Of a stretch of 48,537 bases of DNA, positions 9,143 through 17,810 are shown piece by piece. This DNA comes from Acidimicrobiaceae bacterium (GTDB lineage Bacteria > Actinomycetota > Acidimicrobiia > Acidimicrobiales > UBA8190): assembly GCA_003151475.1 (NCBI GenBank), contig PLXQ01000073.1:1-48537 (forward strand), given 5' to 3'. Below the pieces are notes generated by a model that did not search any database, had not been told where the DNA came from, and saw only the letters and a program-made list of their open reading frames with translations. Numbering within the stretch: the stretch's first letter is position 1; the number at the start of each line of letters is the position of its first letter. The translations under genes and the position numbers were made by a program.

Positions 9143-9623
9143 GGCTTCATCGTGCTCGATAGATCGCCGGCCCCACCACTCGACGGGGCTAACGGGACCC
9201 GGCTGACATCGAGACGGCCCTCTGGTGCTCGACACCGGCGCTGTTCGGCCCGTGGTCCGACACGGGGCGGCGATCGAAAGGCCGGCCTCGGCGTCCCGGT
9301 GACGACCGACCTCTGCTGACCAATCTCGTGAAGCGAGGAGGGTCGACGTGGCGTGCCCGATCCCAAGGCTTCCCCGCTGACGACGGCAATTGGGCTCATG
9401 GCGCCACACCCGGGGCCGGGCACCGGACCCCGGTGGGAAAGCCACACCGACGTTCAGACGACTGCTTTTCCAGGATGAGGAGAGGAGAAATAGCACCCGC
9501 CGCCGCCGGGCTCGGCTTCAGATCCAGGACCAACGGCCGATATTGACCGTATCCGTCTGGATCTCCGGAGTCGCCAACGGAGAGCCGAGTCTGGGGCGGG
9601 ACGACCCGAACAATGGGGACTGC
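9143..9623. other. divergent intergenic region
   Basis: These 481 bp separate the divergent GH13 (minus) and GNAT (plus) genes and should hold both promoters. Both flanking frames remain open for part of the way, but the translated sequence has no domain character. No specific operator, riboswitch or small RNA was recognised. Confidence 0.4.
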
Positions 9624-10532
9624 GTGGACAGCGAACTGAGTGAGCTTGCCCAGGAGATGGAGGATCATGAGCTTGCCGTCTGGACACAGTGCGTCGACGC
9701 CGTGGCCGCTCTTCCCGGCAATCCCTTGGATGCTGTGATCGACCGGTCGGGCCCGGTTCCGCTAGTGGCTCTGCGCGCCGTCGACCGGGGAGACTTCAAT
9801 CGGGTCATTGGCCTCGGCGTGCGTCAACCGGCACGACCCGAAGATCTGGAACGCATCCGTTCGTTCTACCAGGGGCACCAGCAGCGCAACTTCTGGGTGG
9901 AAGTGACGCCGCTCAGTCGGCCGTCAGAAATGCCCGAATGGCTGACGGCGCATGCGATGGACTCCGAAGGCCCTCCGCAAACCTTCAAGATGTGGCGCCG
10001 CGTAGAGAACCCGCCGGAAATGCCGAGGGAGATCGAAGTGCGACGACTGGGAAGCGACGACGCTGAGGCCCTGATCGCCGTCAACATCGCCGCCTGGGGT
10101 GCGTGGAGTACGCCCGTGTCGATGGCGTCTTGGTTCGGGGCGACTGTGGGGAGCGCCGAGGTCAAGCACTACGGGGTGTTCGATGGGGAGCGGCTGGTCG
10201 CCACGGGGGCACTGTTCATTCGCGACAGTCTCGGCTGGCTCGGTTTCGATGCCACGCATCCGCGGTACCAGGGTCGGAAATTGCGCCAGGCCATTTCCTC
10301 TGTGCGCATGGAGGATGCGGCTGGGCGGGGTTGTCAGATTGTCCACGCCGAAAGCACCGTCAGACCGAGCCGGCGGGCCATCGGCGATGGCTGGCACCTG
10401 CTCTACGAGAAGCGGAATTACGCATCGGTACCGGTCGGTGCCGAAGCGGCCGTGACCGGTGGTGGCGCAACAGATCGTGACGGTGCGGACGACACGCCGG
10501 CGAACCATCCGAAACGGAGGTCTCGGCGATGA
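9624..10532 (+). CDS. GNAT-family N-acetyltransferase
   Basis: The product (about 302 aa from GTG 9624) has a C-terminal GNAT domain. A central strand LGWLGFDATHP leads into the acetyl-CoA pyrophosphate-binding motif RYQGRKLRQA (the R/Q-x-x-G-x-R/K pattern), followed by a helix and the HAESTVRPS strand. The N-terminal part resembles a degenerate second GNAT fold, as in tandem GNAT proteins. The acceptor substrate is unknown. The GTG start is preceded by GGGG; the frame is open upstream to 9390 but that stretch is low-quality sequence. The stop overlaps the next gene by ATGA (10529-10532), so it is translationally coupled to the PaaK-like ligase, suggesting the two work on related substrates. 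The last about 25 residues are polar and probably disordered. Confidence 0.8.
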   Translation: MDSELSELAQEMEDHELAVWTQCVDAVAALPGNPLDAVIDRSGPVPLVALRAVDRGDFNRVIGLGVRQPARPEDLERIRSFYQGHQQRNFWVEVTPLSRPSEMPEWLTAHAMDSEGPPQTFKMWRRVENPPEMPREIEVRRLGSDDAEALIAVNIAAWGAWSTPVSMASWFGATVGSAEVKHYGVFDGERLVATGALFIRDSLGWLGFDATHPRYQGRKLRQAISSVRMEDAAGRGCQIVHAESTVRPSRRAIGDGWHLLYEKRNYASVPVGAEAAVTGGGATDRDGADDTPANHPKRRSRR

Positions 10533-11917
10533 GCCGCGTGCTGACAGGACCGAATCGATCCGAAGAGTTGCGACGGCTGCACCAGGCCGATGTCGCCTCG
10601 GGGGTGCTGCCCCATGCCAAGAGGTTGAGGTGGTCAGCCGAGCGACTCGATTCTGAGCGTCAGACCAGGTTGCGGGACCTTTTGGCCTGGTCCATCGAAC
10701 ACTCGCCGTTTCATGCCGAGCGCCTGGAAGGGGTGGACCCCACCGTTTTCACCGAAGCCGACCTCTCGTCGCTCCCGGTGATGACCAAGGACGAGTTGAT
10801 GTCCGAGTACTCCTGGGTCCTGACAAATCCGAAGCTTTCTCTCGAGGTGGTCGAGGACTCCGTCGAGCACGTGGACGAGGACGAGTATCTTCAGGACCGA
10901 TTTCACGCCGTGACGTCTTCGGGGTCCAGCGGACGTCGGGGAGTGTTCGTCTACGACTGGGACGAATGGACGACCCTCGCACTCATGCAGAGTCGATCAC
11001 GATTGGGGACGGCCGAGAACCTGCCCCGACCGCCGGGGAAGGCAACGGCCAGCCTCTTTGCCGGAGCGGGGGCACATCTATCGAGAGTGATGCGCACCTT
11101 CTTGGCCAAGCCCAACGATCCCGTCCACCACTTTCCCATGACCCTTCCGGTGGCCGACGTGATCCGTGGCCTGAATGCCACGCAGCCCGAGCTCCTGATG
11201 GGATACCCCTCGGCTATTGATCTGGTTGTCCGCGAAGCCCAAGCAGGGCGGTTGCGGATATCTCCACGCTACGTCGAGACCGGTGGCGAATTGCTCATGG
11301 ACCAGACCCGCGAGGCGGTACGCGAGCTCTGGGGCGTCGAGATCGACGACTCCTGGGCCGTCGTCGAGGGGGCGTACGCATTCCCTTGCGGACAGGGTGG
11401 CGCCATGCACCTTCCCGACGACCTCATCATCGTCGAGCCCGTCGACCTCTCCGGTCGGCCTGTTCCCCCCGGCGAGCCGGCCGCCAAGCTGTACCTCACG
11501 AATTTGTACAACCGCACCCAGCCGCTCATTCGCTTCGAAATCGCCGACGGGTTGACCCTTCTCGACGGCACCTGTCTCTGCGGTTCGGCTCACCGCCGCA
11601 TCGTCGACCTGACCGGGCGCGCCGATATCGTCTTCGAATACGGCGACGAGGTGAAGATGCATCCGATGGTGCTTCGATTGGAGCTTCACGACGAGCGTTA
11701 TGTCGCCGAATACCAGGTTCGACGGACGACACGAGGTGCCTGCATCAAGGTCGTCACGGATCGGCCCGACGAGCTCGATCAGATCCGCGACCGGGTGGTC
11801 CGGACCTTGCGGATCGCGGGGCTGCGGGACCCTGAGGTCACCGTGCACGCCGTCGACCGGCTAGAGCGACTCGCCTCCGGCAAGCTCCGACAGTTCATTC
11901 CTCGACTGGGCGCCTGA
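10529..11917 (+). CDS. phenylacetate-CoA ligase / CapK-like adenylating enzyme
   Basis: This 462-aa protein belongs to the PaaK/CapK (coenzyme F390 synthetase-like) branch of adenylate-forming enzymes. Visible motifs are the Ser/Thr/Gly-rich ATP loop TSSGSSGRRG (about 128-137), YPSAID in the centre, ETGGELL, and the C-terminal LTGRADIVF hinge followed by a small lid domain that ends with an LASGKLRQF-type motif containing the conserved lysine. Such enzymes activate an aryl or fatty acid as acyl-AMP and usually pass it to CoA. The ATG overlaps the GNAT stop (ATGA), so the pair forms one operon. The substrate is unknown: the rest of a phenylacetate pathway is not present nearby, so a true PaaK role is doubtful. 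Confidence 0.85.
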   Translation: MSRVLTGPNRSEELRRLHQADVASGVLPHAKRLRWSAERLDSERQTRLRDLLAWSIEHSPFHAERLEGVDPTVFTEADLSSLPVMTKDELMSEYSWVLTNPKLSLEVVEDSVEHVDEDEYLQDRFHAVTSSGSSGRRGVFVYDWDEWTTLALMQSRSRLGTAENLPRPPGKATASLFAGAGAHLSRVMRTFLAKPNDPVHHFPMTLPVADVIRGLNATQPELLMGYPSAIDLVVREAQAGRLRISPRYVETGGELLMDQTREAVRELWGVEIDDSWAVVEGAYAFPCGQGGAMHLPDDLIIVEPVDLSGRPVPPGEPAAKLYLTNLYNRTQPLIRFEIADGLTLLDGTCLCGSAHRRIVDLTGRADIVFEYGDEVKMHPMVLRLELHDERYVAEYQVRRTTRGACIKVVTDRPDELDQIRDRVVRTLRIAGLRDPEVTVHAVDRLERLASGKLRQFIPRLGA

Positions 11918-12049
11918 CGACCGATCGCCGGCAGCCCGGCGCGATCGTGCCCGCCCCGGGGGACGTCCGACTCAGCTGACCCGGATCCCACCGGAGCTTG
12001 GCGCCCGCGTCGAAGTGTTAGCTGGAACTGTTATGAGTAAGATCTTTGG

Positions 12050-12108
12050 GTGGCCAGATACGGGGTGGCCAGATACGGGGTGGCCAGATACGGGATGGCC
12101 AGACAAGG
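12050..12108. repeat. 15-bp tandem repeat upstream of the Fur-family gene
   Basis: The unit GTGGCCAGATACGGG is repeated at 12050-12064, 12065-12079 and 12080-12094, followed by a degenerate fourth copy (ATGGCCAGACAAGG, 12095-12108). The array ends where the AAGGAG ribosome binding site of the downstream regulator begins. Fifteen bases is a multiple of three, so copy-number change would not shift a frame reading through it. It does not match a known Fur or Zur box and could be a protein-binding array in the leader or a slippage-prone repeat. Confidence 0.75.
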
Positions 12109-12114
12109 AGCCCG

Positions 12115-12570
12115 GTGACTACTCGCTCAGAGGGACAGGCGGCGACCGGTGTCGGTCAGGTGGCTCGGGGGTCCCGTATGACGCGCCAGAAGCGGGCGGT
12201 GGCGACCTTGCTGGCCGAGACCGAGGAGTTCAGCAGCGCTCAGGATCTCCACGCCCGCTTGAAGGACACGGGGGAGAAGGTGGGGCTGGCCACGGTCTAC
12301 AGCCAGCTCCGGACGCTCGCTGATGCCGGGGAGATCGACAGCGTCAGGGGAGACAGCGGCGAAGCGTTGTACCGACGGTGTGATCTGGTGTCCCATCACC
12401 ACCATCTGGTGTGCCGTCGGTGCGGGCACGCCGTGGAACTCGACGCTCCCGAGGTCGAGACGTGGGCGAGGCGAGTCGGAGGGCGTCACGGCTTCCGCCA
12501 TCTGGACCACGTTCTCGAGATCACGGGGATCTGCGACCGGTGTTCGGAGAACGACGCCGTCGAGCGGTAG
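12115..12570 (+). CDS. Fur-family metal-responsive repressor (Zur-like)
   Basis: This 151-aa protein has an N-terminal winged helix (about residues 22-85; TVYSQLRTLADAG is the recognition segment) and a C-terminal metal-binding dimer domain. Metal ligands are visible as the His cluster SHHHHLVC (94-100), Cys100-x2-Cys103 and Cys140-x2-Cys143, the paired CxxC structural zinc site of Fur/Zur proteins. Family members repress metal uptake genes when iron or zinc is bound; Zur is favoured by the HHHHLVCRRCG motif but not proven. GTG 12115 is chosen because AAGGAG lies at the right distance. A longer in-frame start would read through the tandem repeat and is less likely. No metal transporter gene is adjacent, and the gene converges on the peptidase gene 14 bp away. 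Confidence 0.88.
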   Translation: MTTRSEGQAATGVGQVARGSRMTRQKRAVATLLAETEEFSSAQDLHARLKDTGEKVGLATVYSQLRTLADAGEIDSVRGDSGEALYRRCDLVSHHHHLVCRRCGHAVELDAPEVETWARRVGGRHGFRHLDHVLEITGICDRCSENDAVER

Positions 12571-12584
12571 CGGCTGTGGGGTCC

Positions 12585-13472
12585 CTAATTGTGGTGCCAG
12601 GTGACGCTGAAGGCCGATCCCCCCGAAAGAGCGGAGGCACTCGCCTTCAAGGTCTTCTTACCCTTCGTCATGTTGATCTGGTTGTCCGAGAACGCCGACG
12701 CCGAGATGGCCGAGCCATTGGCCGCCGCTCCGGTGAAGCTCACGGTGCCGAAGGCGGCCAGCTTCACCGGCGTGCATTTCGACCCCCTGCAGATCGAGGG
12801 AGCCTCGGCGATCCACTCGGCCGACGACTCGGCGGCTGAGGCTGTCTGCGGTCCAGGAGAAAATGACCAGCCTCGGCTGACGTCGTTGATGGTCAGCGTG
12901 AACGTCGTTCCGGACGCGGTGACCTGGGCGGAAATGGTGTCACCGGCGAACACGGGGAATTGCTTGGTGGACAGGTTGTTGGACGCTTGCGGGAACATCT
13001 CCCACCAGGCGTAATAGGAGGGCCCTCCGGGGAATTTCTTGTTCCCCTTGTTGCAATCGGAGTCGGTCCCGATCTGCTCGACCGTCCCCGAGCTCTTCAA
13101 GAACCCGTCGATACCGACCCAGAATGACGCGTCCTGCTGCTGATTGGTCGGGCACGACGCTGTTGGCTGCACCCAGGTTCCGATCACGCTGGTGAACGAT
13201 GCGCCGGTGTCGGCGTAACCGGACCAGTTGGTCGAGGTGACGACTCCGCGGCTCGAGCTTTCGATCTGCACCGGATCGTGGACGATGCCCGACGCCGTCA
13301 CCGTGGCGGAGGCCGCGATGGCTGAGCCGGACGGAGCCATGACACAAAGAGCGACCAACGACACGGCGGGCAGGCCCCACCGCGTGGCGAGGATCGTGCT
13401 CCTTCCGCGCGGCCGAAACAGTCCGCCGGCTCGTTCAGTTCTGCGGAACACGGAGACCTCGTTGATCGTCAC
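12585..13472 (-). CDS. secreted G1-family (eqolisin-type) glutamic peptidase
   Basis: The 295-aa product carries an N-terminal signal sequence with a hydrophobic core at about residues 33-53, then an all-beta domain of the G1 peptidase family. The diagnostic STNWSGYA motif (80-87) opens the domain. The catalytic dyad is inferred as Gln133 (in TVEQIGT) and Glu219 (in SSAEWIAE). G1 enzymes are acid-active endopeptidases using a Gln/Glu dyad, so a secreted scavenging role in acidic surroundings is likely. The mature protein is rich in Ser, Thr and Ala. ATG 13472 lies about 30 residues before the hydrophobic core, giving a long, Arg-rich n-region; an internal start is possible. The gene is monocistronic. 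Confidence 0.88.
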   Translation of the reverse strand: MTINEVSVFRRTERAGGLFRPRGRSTILATRWGLPAVSLVALCVMAPSGSAIAASATVTASGIVHDPVQIESSSRGVVTSTNWSGYADTGASFTSVIGTWVQPTASCPTNQQQDASFWVGIDGFLKSSGTVEQIGTDSDCNKGNKKFPGGPSYYAWWEMFPQASNNLSTKQFPVFAGDTISAQVTASGTTFTLTINDVSRGWSFSPGPQTASAAESSAEWIAEAPSICRGSKCTPVKLAAFGTVSFTGAAANGSAISASAFSDNQINMTKGKKTLKASASALSGGSAFSVTWHHN

Positions 13473-13529
13473 CGCGACGAGAACCCGCCGGAGGACGGAG
13501 GTCGATCGACTGCTTGGGGAAGAGGTCTG

Positions 13530-14645
13530 TCACGGTGCGTTGGTTGTCGATGTCGAAGCTGATCCGGTGGCCGAGGATCCACTCGGGTCGGACGACGACG
13601 GCGGGGTGGTGGTGCCCGTCGTCGATCCGCCTTTACCCCCGTGGTGGCCTTTGCCGCCGCCGTGATTGGTGCCCTTGCCGGTGCCCTTTCCACCGCTACC
13701 GCCCTGGTTCGTGCCCTTGCCCGTCCCCGAGCCGCCGGTACCCGTTCCACCGCTACCGCCCTGGTTCGTGCCCTTGCCCGTTCCCCCCGTACCCGTACCC
13801 GGGCCCCCGGTTCCCGTCCCACCGGTGCCGCCCGTGGTGACGGGGACGGTGGTGACGGGGACGGTGGTGACGGGTCCGGTGCTCGAACCGGCGGTCCCGG
13901 CCGCATTCTCCAGTTGTGTGGCCCGGCGGTTGGCGCAGGGGCCGGGAGGGGCGAGGGGGACTGCGTTGGCGATGGGGATCGCTTGGCCCGTGGTGGCCGA
14001 TATGGACACGGGCACGAGGACGACGTGGCCCTGGATGACCGCCACTTCGCAGCGGACTGGGCTGGTGGCGGCGGGGCGGGTCTTAGGCGGTGTGGTGGTC
14101 TTCGGAGTCGAGACGGCAGTCACCGTCGCCGGACTCTGGTTCGAACCCCGTGGGGGCCGCGCCTGCCTGGCCTGATGTGCCTGGGTACCGGAGGTCCGGG
14201 TCAGAGCCGAAGCAGGGGAGACAGACTTGGCCGGAGCCACATCGATGCCCACCTGACGCAGGACCTGGGCCACGACATGGTTGGCGGCCGGAGGCAGAAC
14301 AGCGGCGGCGGACAAGCCGGCGGTGCCCGCCACCAGGCCGGCGACGGATCCGGCGGCGATGGCGAAGGGGGCCAGTTTGTGGCGCCGACGCACCGAGGGC
14401 GGCGCTTCCAGCATGACGGCGCGGAAGTTGGCGCGGATCTCGCTCTCCCCCAGGAGCTCCCTGGGCTCGGTAGGGCCGGCGGCGGCGGCCACCAATTCGG
14501 CCAAACTGCCCACGCGGGGCGCGAAAAGAGGCACGACATTGTCCACGGTGACGTCGGCGGTGATGCCGTCACCAACCTGAAGGCCGAGGCCGGAAGGCAT
14601 GGCGTGATGACTTTGCATATCAGAAACCCAACGCTGGCTGGCCAT
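13530..14645 (-). CDS. single-pass membrane protein with Gly/Thr repeat tail, probable anti-sigma-like partner
   Basis: The 371-residue protein follows the ECF sigma gene by 6 bp. Residues 1-95 are soluble, ending in a positively charged VRRRHK. A hydrophobic span (about 98-122) follows, then Pro/Thr/Ser-rich sequence. From about residue 260 to the end there are near-perfect repeats of Gly-Gly-Thr-Gly and Gly-Lys-Gly-Thr-Asn-Gln/His-Gly. This topology fits an anti-sigma factor with a long exported tail that may bind cell wall or surface polymers. No zinc-binding anti-sigma motif (HxxxCxxC) is present, so the role is inferred from position. The repetitive DNA (13660-13860) is a likely hot spot for length variation. 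ATG 14645 lacks a strong ribosome binding site, consistent with translational coupling to the sigma gene. Confidence 0.65.
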   Translation of the reverse strand: MASQRWVSDMQSHHAMPSGLGLQVGDGITADVTVDNVVPLFAPRVGSLAELVAAAAGPTEPRELLGESEIRANFRAVMLEAPPSVRRRHKLAPFAIAAGSVAGLVAGTAGLSAAAVLPPAANHVVAQVLRQVGIDVAPAKSVSPASALTRTSGTQAHQARQARPPRGSNQSPATVTAVSTPKTTTPPKTRPAATSPVRCEVAVIQGHVVLVPVSISATTGQAIPIANAVPLAPPGPCANRRATQLENAAGTAGSSTGPVTTVPVTTVPVTTGGTGGTGTGGPGTGTGGTGKGTNQGGSGGTGTGGSGTGKGTNQGGSGGKGTGKGTNHGGGKGHHGGKGGSTTGTTTPPSSSDPSGSSATGSASTSTTNAP

Positions 14646-14651
14646 CTACCG

Positions 14652-15281
14652 TTACACCACCACTTCGGTCGCCTGGGCGGCCTTATCGGGAACGGCTCCC
14701 TCTAGGGTGCTGGCGAGGCGGCGGAGGCCGCGGTGGCAGAGGACCCGCACGGTCCCCGGCGGACGACCCATGATTTCTGCCACCACGGAAACAGGTAGCC
14801 CAGACACGGTCCGCAGCATGACCGCTTCGGCCTGGTCGGCGGGGAGGGTGGCGATGAGGGCCACAGCCGTCTGGGTGGAGATGGAGGTTTCGAATTGGGC
14901 CGTGGTGTCGTCGCTGCTCGGAAGCCGGTCGAGCACCTCGATCTCTACCAACGACTCCCGGCGACGAGTGGCCTGCCGGCGCCAGTCGATGTGGCGATGA
15001 CGGGCGATCGTATAGAGCCATGCCCGGAAGGCCTTGTCGTTTCCTTCGAAAGTGGAGAGCTTCCGGGTGACCTGGAGCCAGGTGTCGGCGGCCAGATCGT
15101 CAGCCGCTTGACCCCCGATCACACGCAGATAGCGGAGCAGACCGGGCTGGTAGGTGCGCCAGATGCTGGCAAAAGCATCCTCGTCGCCTTTTTTGGCGAG
15201 TCGCAGGAGATGCTCGAAGTCCTCCGGCATGTCCATGAGAACCCGACGCGACGACACAGCATCTTGTCCAGCTTTTCGCAT
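14652..15281 (-). CDS. ECF-type RNA polymerase sigma factor
   Basis: This 209-aa sigma-70-family protein has region 2 at about residues 30-95 (including DDLAADTWLQV and the -10-recognising segment AFRAWLYTIARHRHIDWRR) and region 4 at about 145-200 (LPADQAEAVMLRTV, then the helix-turn-helix SVVAEIMGRPPGTVRVLCHRGLRRL). Regions 1 and 3 are missing, so it is an ECF (group 4) factor of about normal length. ATG 15281 has GGGAGGC six bases upstream; a TTG one codon earlier is not preferred. It is followed at 6 bp by a membrane protein likely to be its regulator, so the pair probably responds to an envelope signal. Target genes cannot be named. Confidence 0.92.
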   Translation of the reverse strand: MRKAGQDAVSSRRVLMDMPEDFEHLLRLAKKGDEDAFASIWRTYQPGLLRYLRVIGGQAADDLAADTWLQVTRKLSTFEGNDKAFRAWLYTIARHRHIDWRRQATRRRESLVEIEVLDRLPSSDDTTAQFETSISTQTAVALIATLPADQAEAVMLRTVSGLPVSVVAEIMGRPPGTVRVLCHRGLRRLASTLEGAVPDKAAQATEVVV

Positions 15282-15517
15282 CAACCGCCTCCCGGGGCGG
15301 CCTCAGTTTCTCTACCTATGGCGTCGCCCCCACACCCCACAATCCACAGCCAACACCACAATTCCACTTCCGTCCATCGTTTCCGCATTGTTTCTCTTCG
15401 CATCCCACCATGTACTCAGAAGCACAATCGTCGGGGGCGGCGAGGTCAGGGTGGGGAGGTAATCGGCGTTTTTCCCGAAGAGCGGCCGCACCATCACTGT
15501 TTGCGATACTCCGAAGT

Positions 15518-17083
15518 TCAGAGAAGGCGAGTGTCGTGGCCCTCCCAATAGCGCTCCCGGAGAAGCCTCTTGTAGAGCTTGCCGTTCGGGTCGCGCGGTA
15601 GTTCCGAGGAGAAGTCGACCGTCCGTGGGCACTTGTAGGAGGCCAGGTGGTTGCGGCAATAGTCGATCAGTTCGGCTTCGAGCTCGGCCCCGGCCGATGC
15701 CGGCTCGGTGAGTTGCACGACCGCCTTCACCGCCTCGCCCATCTCCGGGTCGGGGACGCCGAAGACGGCCACATCGATCACCGAGGGGTGGGCGGCCAGG
15801 ACGTTCTCGGCTTCTTGGGGATAGATGTTGACGCCGCCGGAGATGATCATGTGCGCCTGGCGGTCGGTCAGATAGAGGTAGCCGTCTTCGTCGAGAAGAC
15901 CGACGTCACCGAGGGTCCTCCAGCCCCGGCCGTCGGTGATCGAAGCGGTCTTGCCGGGATCGTTGTGGTACTCGAACGGACGGCCCCCTTCGAAGTAGAC
16001 GGTTCCCTCGATTCCCGGGCCCAGCTCCTCGCCATCGGGGCCCACGATGTGGGCGGGGCTGGCGGGCCGGCCGACGGAACCGGGATGGGCGATCCATTCC
16101 TGGGCGGTGATCCAGGTGGATCCGATGTCCTCGGTTCCGGCGTAGTACTCGTGGATGATCGGGCCCCACCAGTCGAGCATCTGGCGCTTGATGTCCACCG
16201 GGCACGGTGCGGCCGCGTGGACGGCGTAGCGGAGGCTCGAGAGGTTGTGCCGGTGGCGCTCGGAAGCGGGCAGTTTCAGCATGCGGACGAACATCGTCGG
16301 CACGAACTGGGCGTGGGTCACCGCGTACATCTCGATCAGCTCCAGGCTGAGAGCGGCGTCGAAGTTCTCCATGACCACCACAGTGGCGCCCAGGCGGAGC
16401 ATCGACATGCAGTAGACGAGCGGCGCCGAGTGGTAGAGCGGCGCCGGCGAAAGATAGACCGATCCCGGTCCGACGCCCGCTCTGGCCAGGCCGGAGGCGA
16501 TCTGGACGGGGGCGGAGTCGGGGTCGCCCATAGCGGTTCGGGGGAGCGTCTTGCGCACGCCTTTGGGCGTTCCCGTGGTGCCGGACGAGTAGAGCATCTC
16601 CCGTCCTTCGGACTCGTCATCGAGAGGTGCGGGCTCGAACTGCGCCACCGCCGACGCGTAGTCGTCGAATCCGGGGAGCGTGCCACCGATGACGAGGCGG
16701 ACGGGGACGTTGCTCAGATCGAGGAGGGCGACGACCTCCGCCATGGCCGGTGTGGTGACGAGAACGGTGGCGCCGCAGTCATCGAGGATGTACTGGACCT
16801 CACCGCTGCGGAGATGGCTGTTGAGCGCCGTGTAGTAGAGGCCCGAGCGCTGGGCTCCCCAGGCCAGCTCGAGATAGCGGGCATTGTTCTCCATGAGCAG
16901 CGCCACATGGCCGCCGCTCTGCAAGCCCCGGTGGCGGAGCAAGCGGGCGAACCGGTTGGAGCCGTCGTTCACCTGGCGGTACGAGAGGGTCTCGCCGCTT
17001 CCCCCCATGATGACGGCGGTTGCCTCGGGGTGCAGGTGCGCCTGGCTGCCGAGGTTGAGGGGAGTCACCGGTTCCGTGGACAC
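15518..17083 (-). CDS. acyl-CoA synthetase (AMP-forming)
   Basis: This is an ANL-superfamily ligase of about 521 aa that activates a carboxylic acid to acyl-AMP and then acyl-CoA. The P-loop-like MLYSSGTTGTPKGVRK motif is present in the middle, an EYYAGTE motif follows, and the C-terminal hinge is GWRTLGDVGLLDEDGYLYLTDR, with the catalytic lysine in PNGKLYKR near the end. GTG 17083 is taken as start; the frame stays open to 17242 but would overlap the promoter of the divergent hydrolase. The EYYAGTE/DRQAHMIISGG signature is that of fatty-acid/bile-acid-type CoA ligases of actinobacteria. Substrate is undetermined. It is transcribed divergently from the dienelactone hydrolase gene. Confidence 0.9.
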   Translation of the reverse strand: MSTEPVTPLNLGSQAHLHPEATAVIMGGSGETLSYRQVNDGSNRFARLLRHRGLQSGGHVALLMENNARYLELAWGAQRSGLYYTALNSHLRSGEVQYILDDCGATVLVTTPAMAEVVALLDLSNVPVRLVIGGTLPGFDDYASAVAQFEPAPLDDESEGREMLYSSGTTGTPKGVRKTLPRTAMGDPDSAPVQIASGLARAGVGPGSVYLSPAPLYHSAPLVYCMSMLRLGATVVVMENFDAALSLELIEMYAVTHAQFVPTMFVRMLKLPASERHRHNLSSLRYAVHAAAPCPVDIKRQMLDWWGPIIHEYYAGTEDIGSTWITAQEWIAHPGSVGRPASPAHIVGPDGEELGPGIEGTVYFEGGRPFEYHNDPGKTASITDGRGWRTLGDVGLLDEDGYLYLTDRQAHMIISGGVNIYPQEAENVLAAHPSVIDVAVFGVPDPEMGEAVKAVVQLTEPASAGAELEAELIDYCRNHLASYKCPRTVDFSSELPRDPNGKLYKRLLRERYWEGHDTRLL

Positions 17084-17164
17084 CTGCTCATCGTAGAGAG
17101 GCGGGGGCCACGTGAGCGAAGGCGCTCTTCTGTCGGGGTCCGGCAGCCATGACAGGATTCGGTC

Positions 17165-17809
17165 ATGACGGACATCTCGCTGCCGTACTTCTCGGCCCGA
17201 CCTGTCGATGACGACCCGGGGCCGGGCATTGTCGTGATCCACGAGGGCAACGGCATCTCGCCGCAGCTACTCCGGTTCTGCCAACGACTGGCCCACGAGG
17301 GTTATGCGGCGATCGCCCCGGATCTGTTCTTCCGGACCGGGGGTACAGAGGCCGGTGAAGTGGTCAGTTTGATGGGGTCGCTCACACCCGAGCAGACACG
17401 GGCCGACATCGATGAGGCCATCGTCCATCTCCGCCGTAAAGGTGCTAGCGCCGTCGGAGTGATTGGGTTCTGCATGGGTGGGCTCCTGGCCTACCGGACG
17501 GCCGTCGGTTCGTCCCTGTGTGACGCCGCCGTGAGCTTCTACGGGGCGCGGATCGCAACCGAACTGGGCGAACCGCGGTGCCCGACGCTGCTGTTGTTCG
17601 GGGGCCGCGACGAGTACATTTCCGCCGCCGATATCGCTTCGGTGGCAACCCATCACGCCGACACCGTCGTCTATCCCGAGGCGCAGCACGGCTTCATGCG
17701 CGACGGGTCGGGGAGCTACGACGAGGAGGCGGCGACCGACGGCTGGAGGCGGACCCTCGACTTCTTCGCCGCCCACCTGGCCGGTCCCGCTTCTGCCGGC
17801 GGAGAGTGA
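17165..17809 (+). CDS. dienelactone hydrolase-family protein
   Basis: This 214-aa alpha/beta hydrolase is of the dienelactone hydrolase type. The nucleophile elbow is GFCMGG with Cys103 (Cys instead of Ser is characteristic), the acid is Asp149 in GGRDEYI, and the base is His175 in AQHGFMRD. The HEGNG loop near residue 27 carries the Glu that positions the cysteine. Classical members open dienelactone in chloroaromatic breakdown, but many homologues have other ester substrates. The start ATG 17165 sits next to the divergent synthetase gene. The stop is one base before the ATG of the TPP enzyme gene, so the two form an operon. It is cytoplasmic. Confidence 0.88.
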   Translation: MTDISLPYFSARPVDDDPGPGIVVIHEGNGISPQLLRFCQRLAHEGYAAIAPDLFFRTGGTEAGEVVSLMGSLTPEQTRADIDEAIVHLRRKGASAVGVIGFCMGGLLAYRTAVGSSLCDAAVSFYGARIATELGEPRCPTLLLFGGRDEYISAADIASVATHHADTVVYPEAQHGFMRDGSGSYDEEAATDGWRRTLDFFAAHLAGPASAGGE

Positions 17810-17810
17810 C

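Noticed and set aside
12015..12323. Plus-strand frame with repeated Gly-Trp-Pro-Asp-Thr
   Set aside because: The repeat is a DNA tandem array; after it the frame loses protein character inside the Fur-family gene.
13641..14705. Long plus-strand frame opposite the Gly/Thr-repeat gene
   Set aside because: Antisense shadow; repeats read as Arg/Ala/Pro and no start signal exists.
15647..17152. 500-codon plus-strand frame
   Set aside because: Antisense shadow of the acyl-CoA synthetase in GC-rich DNA.
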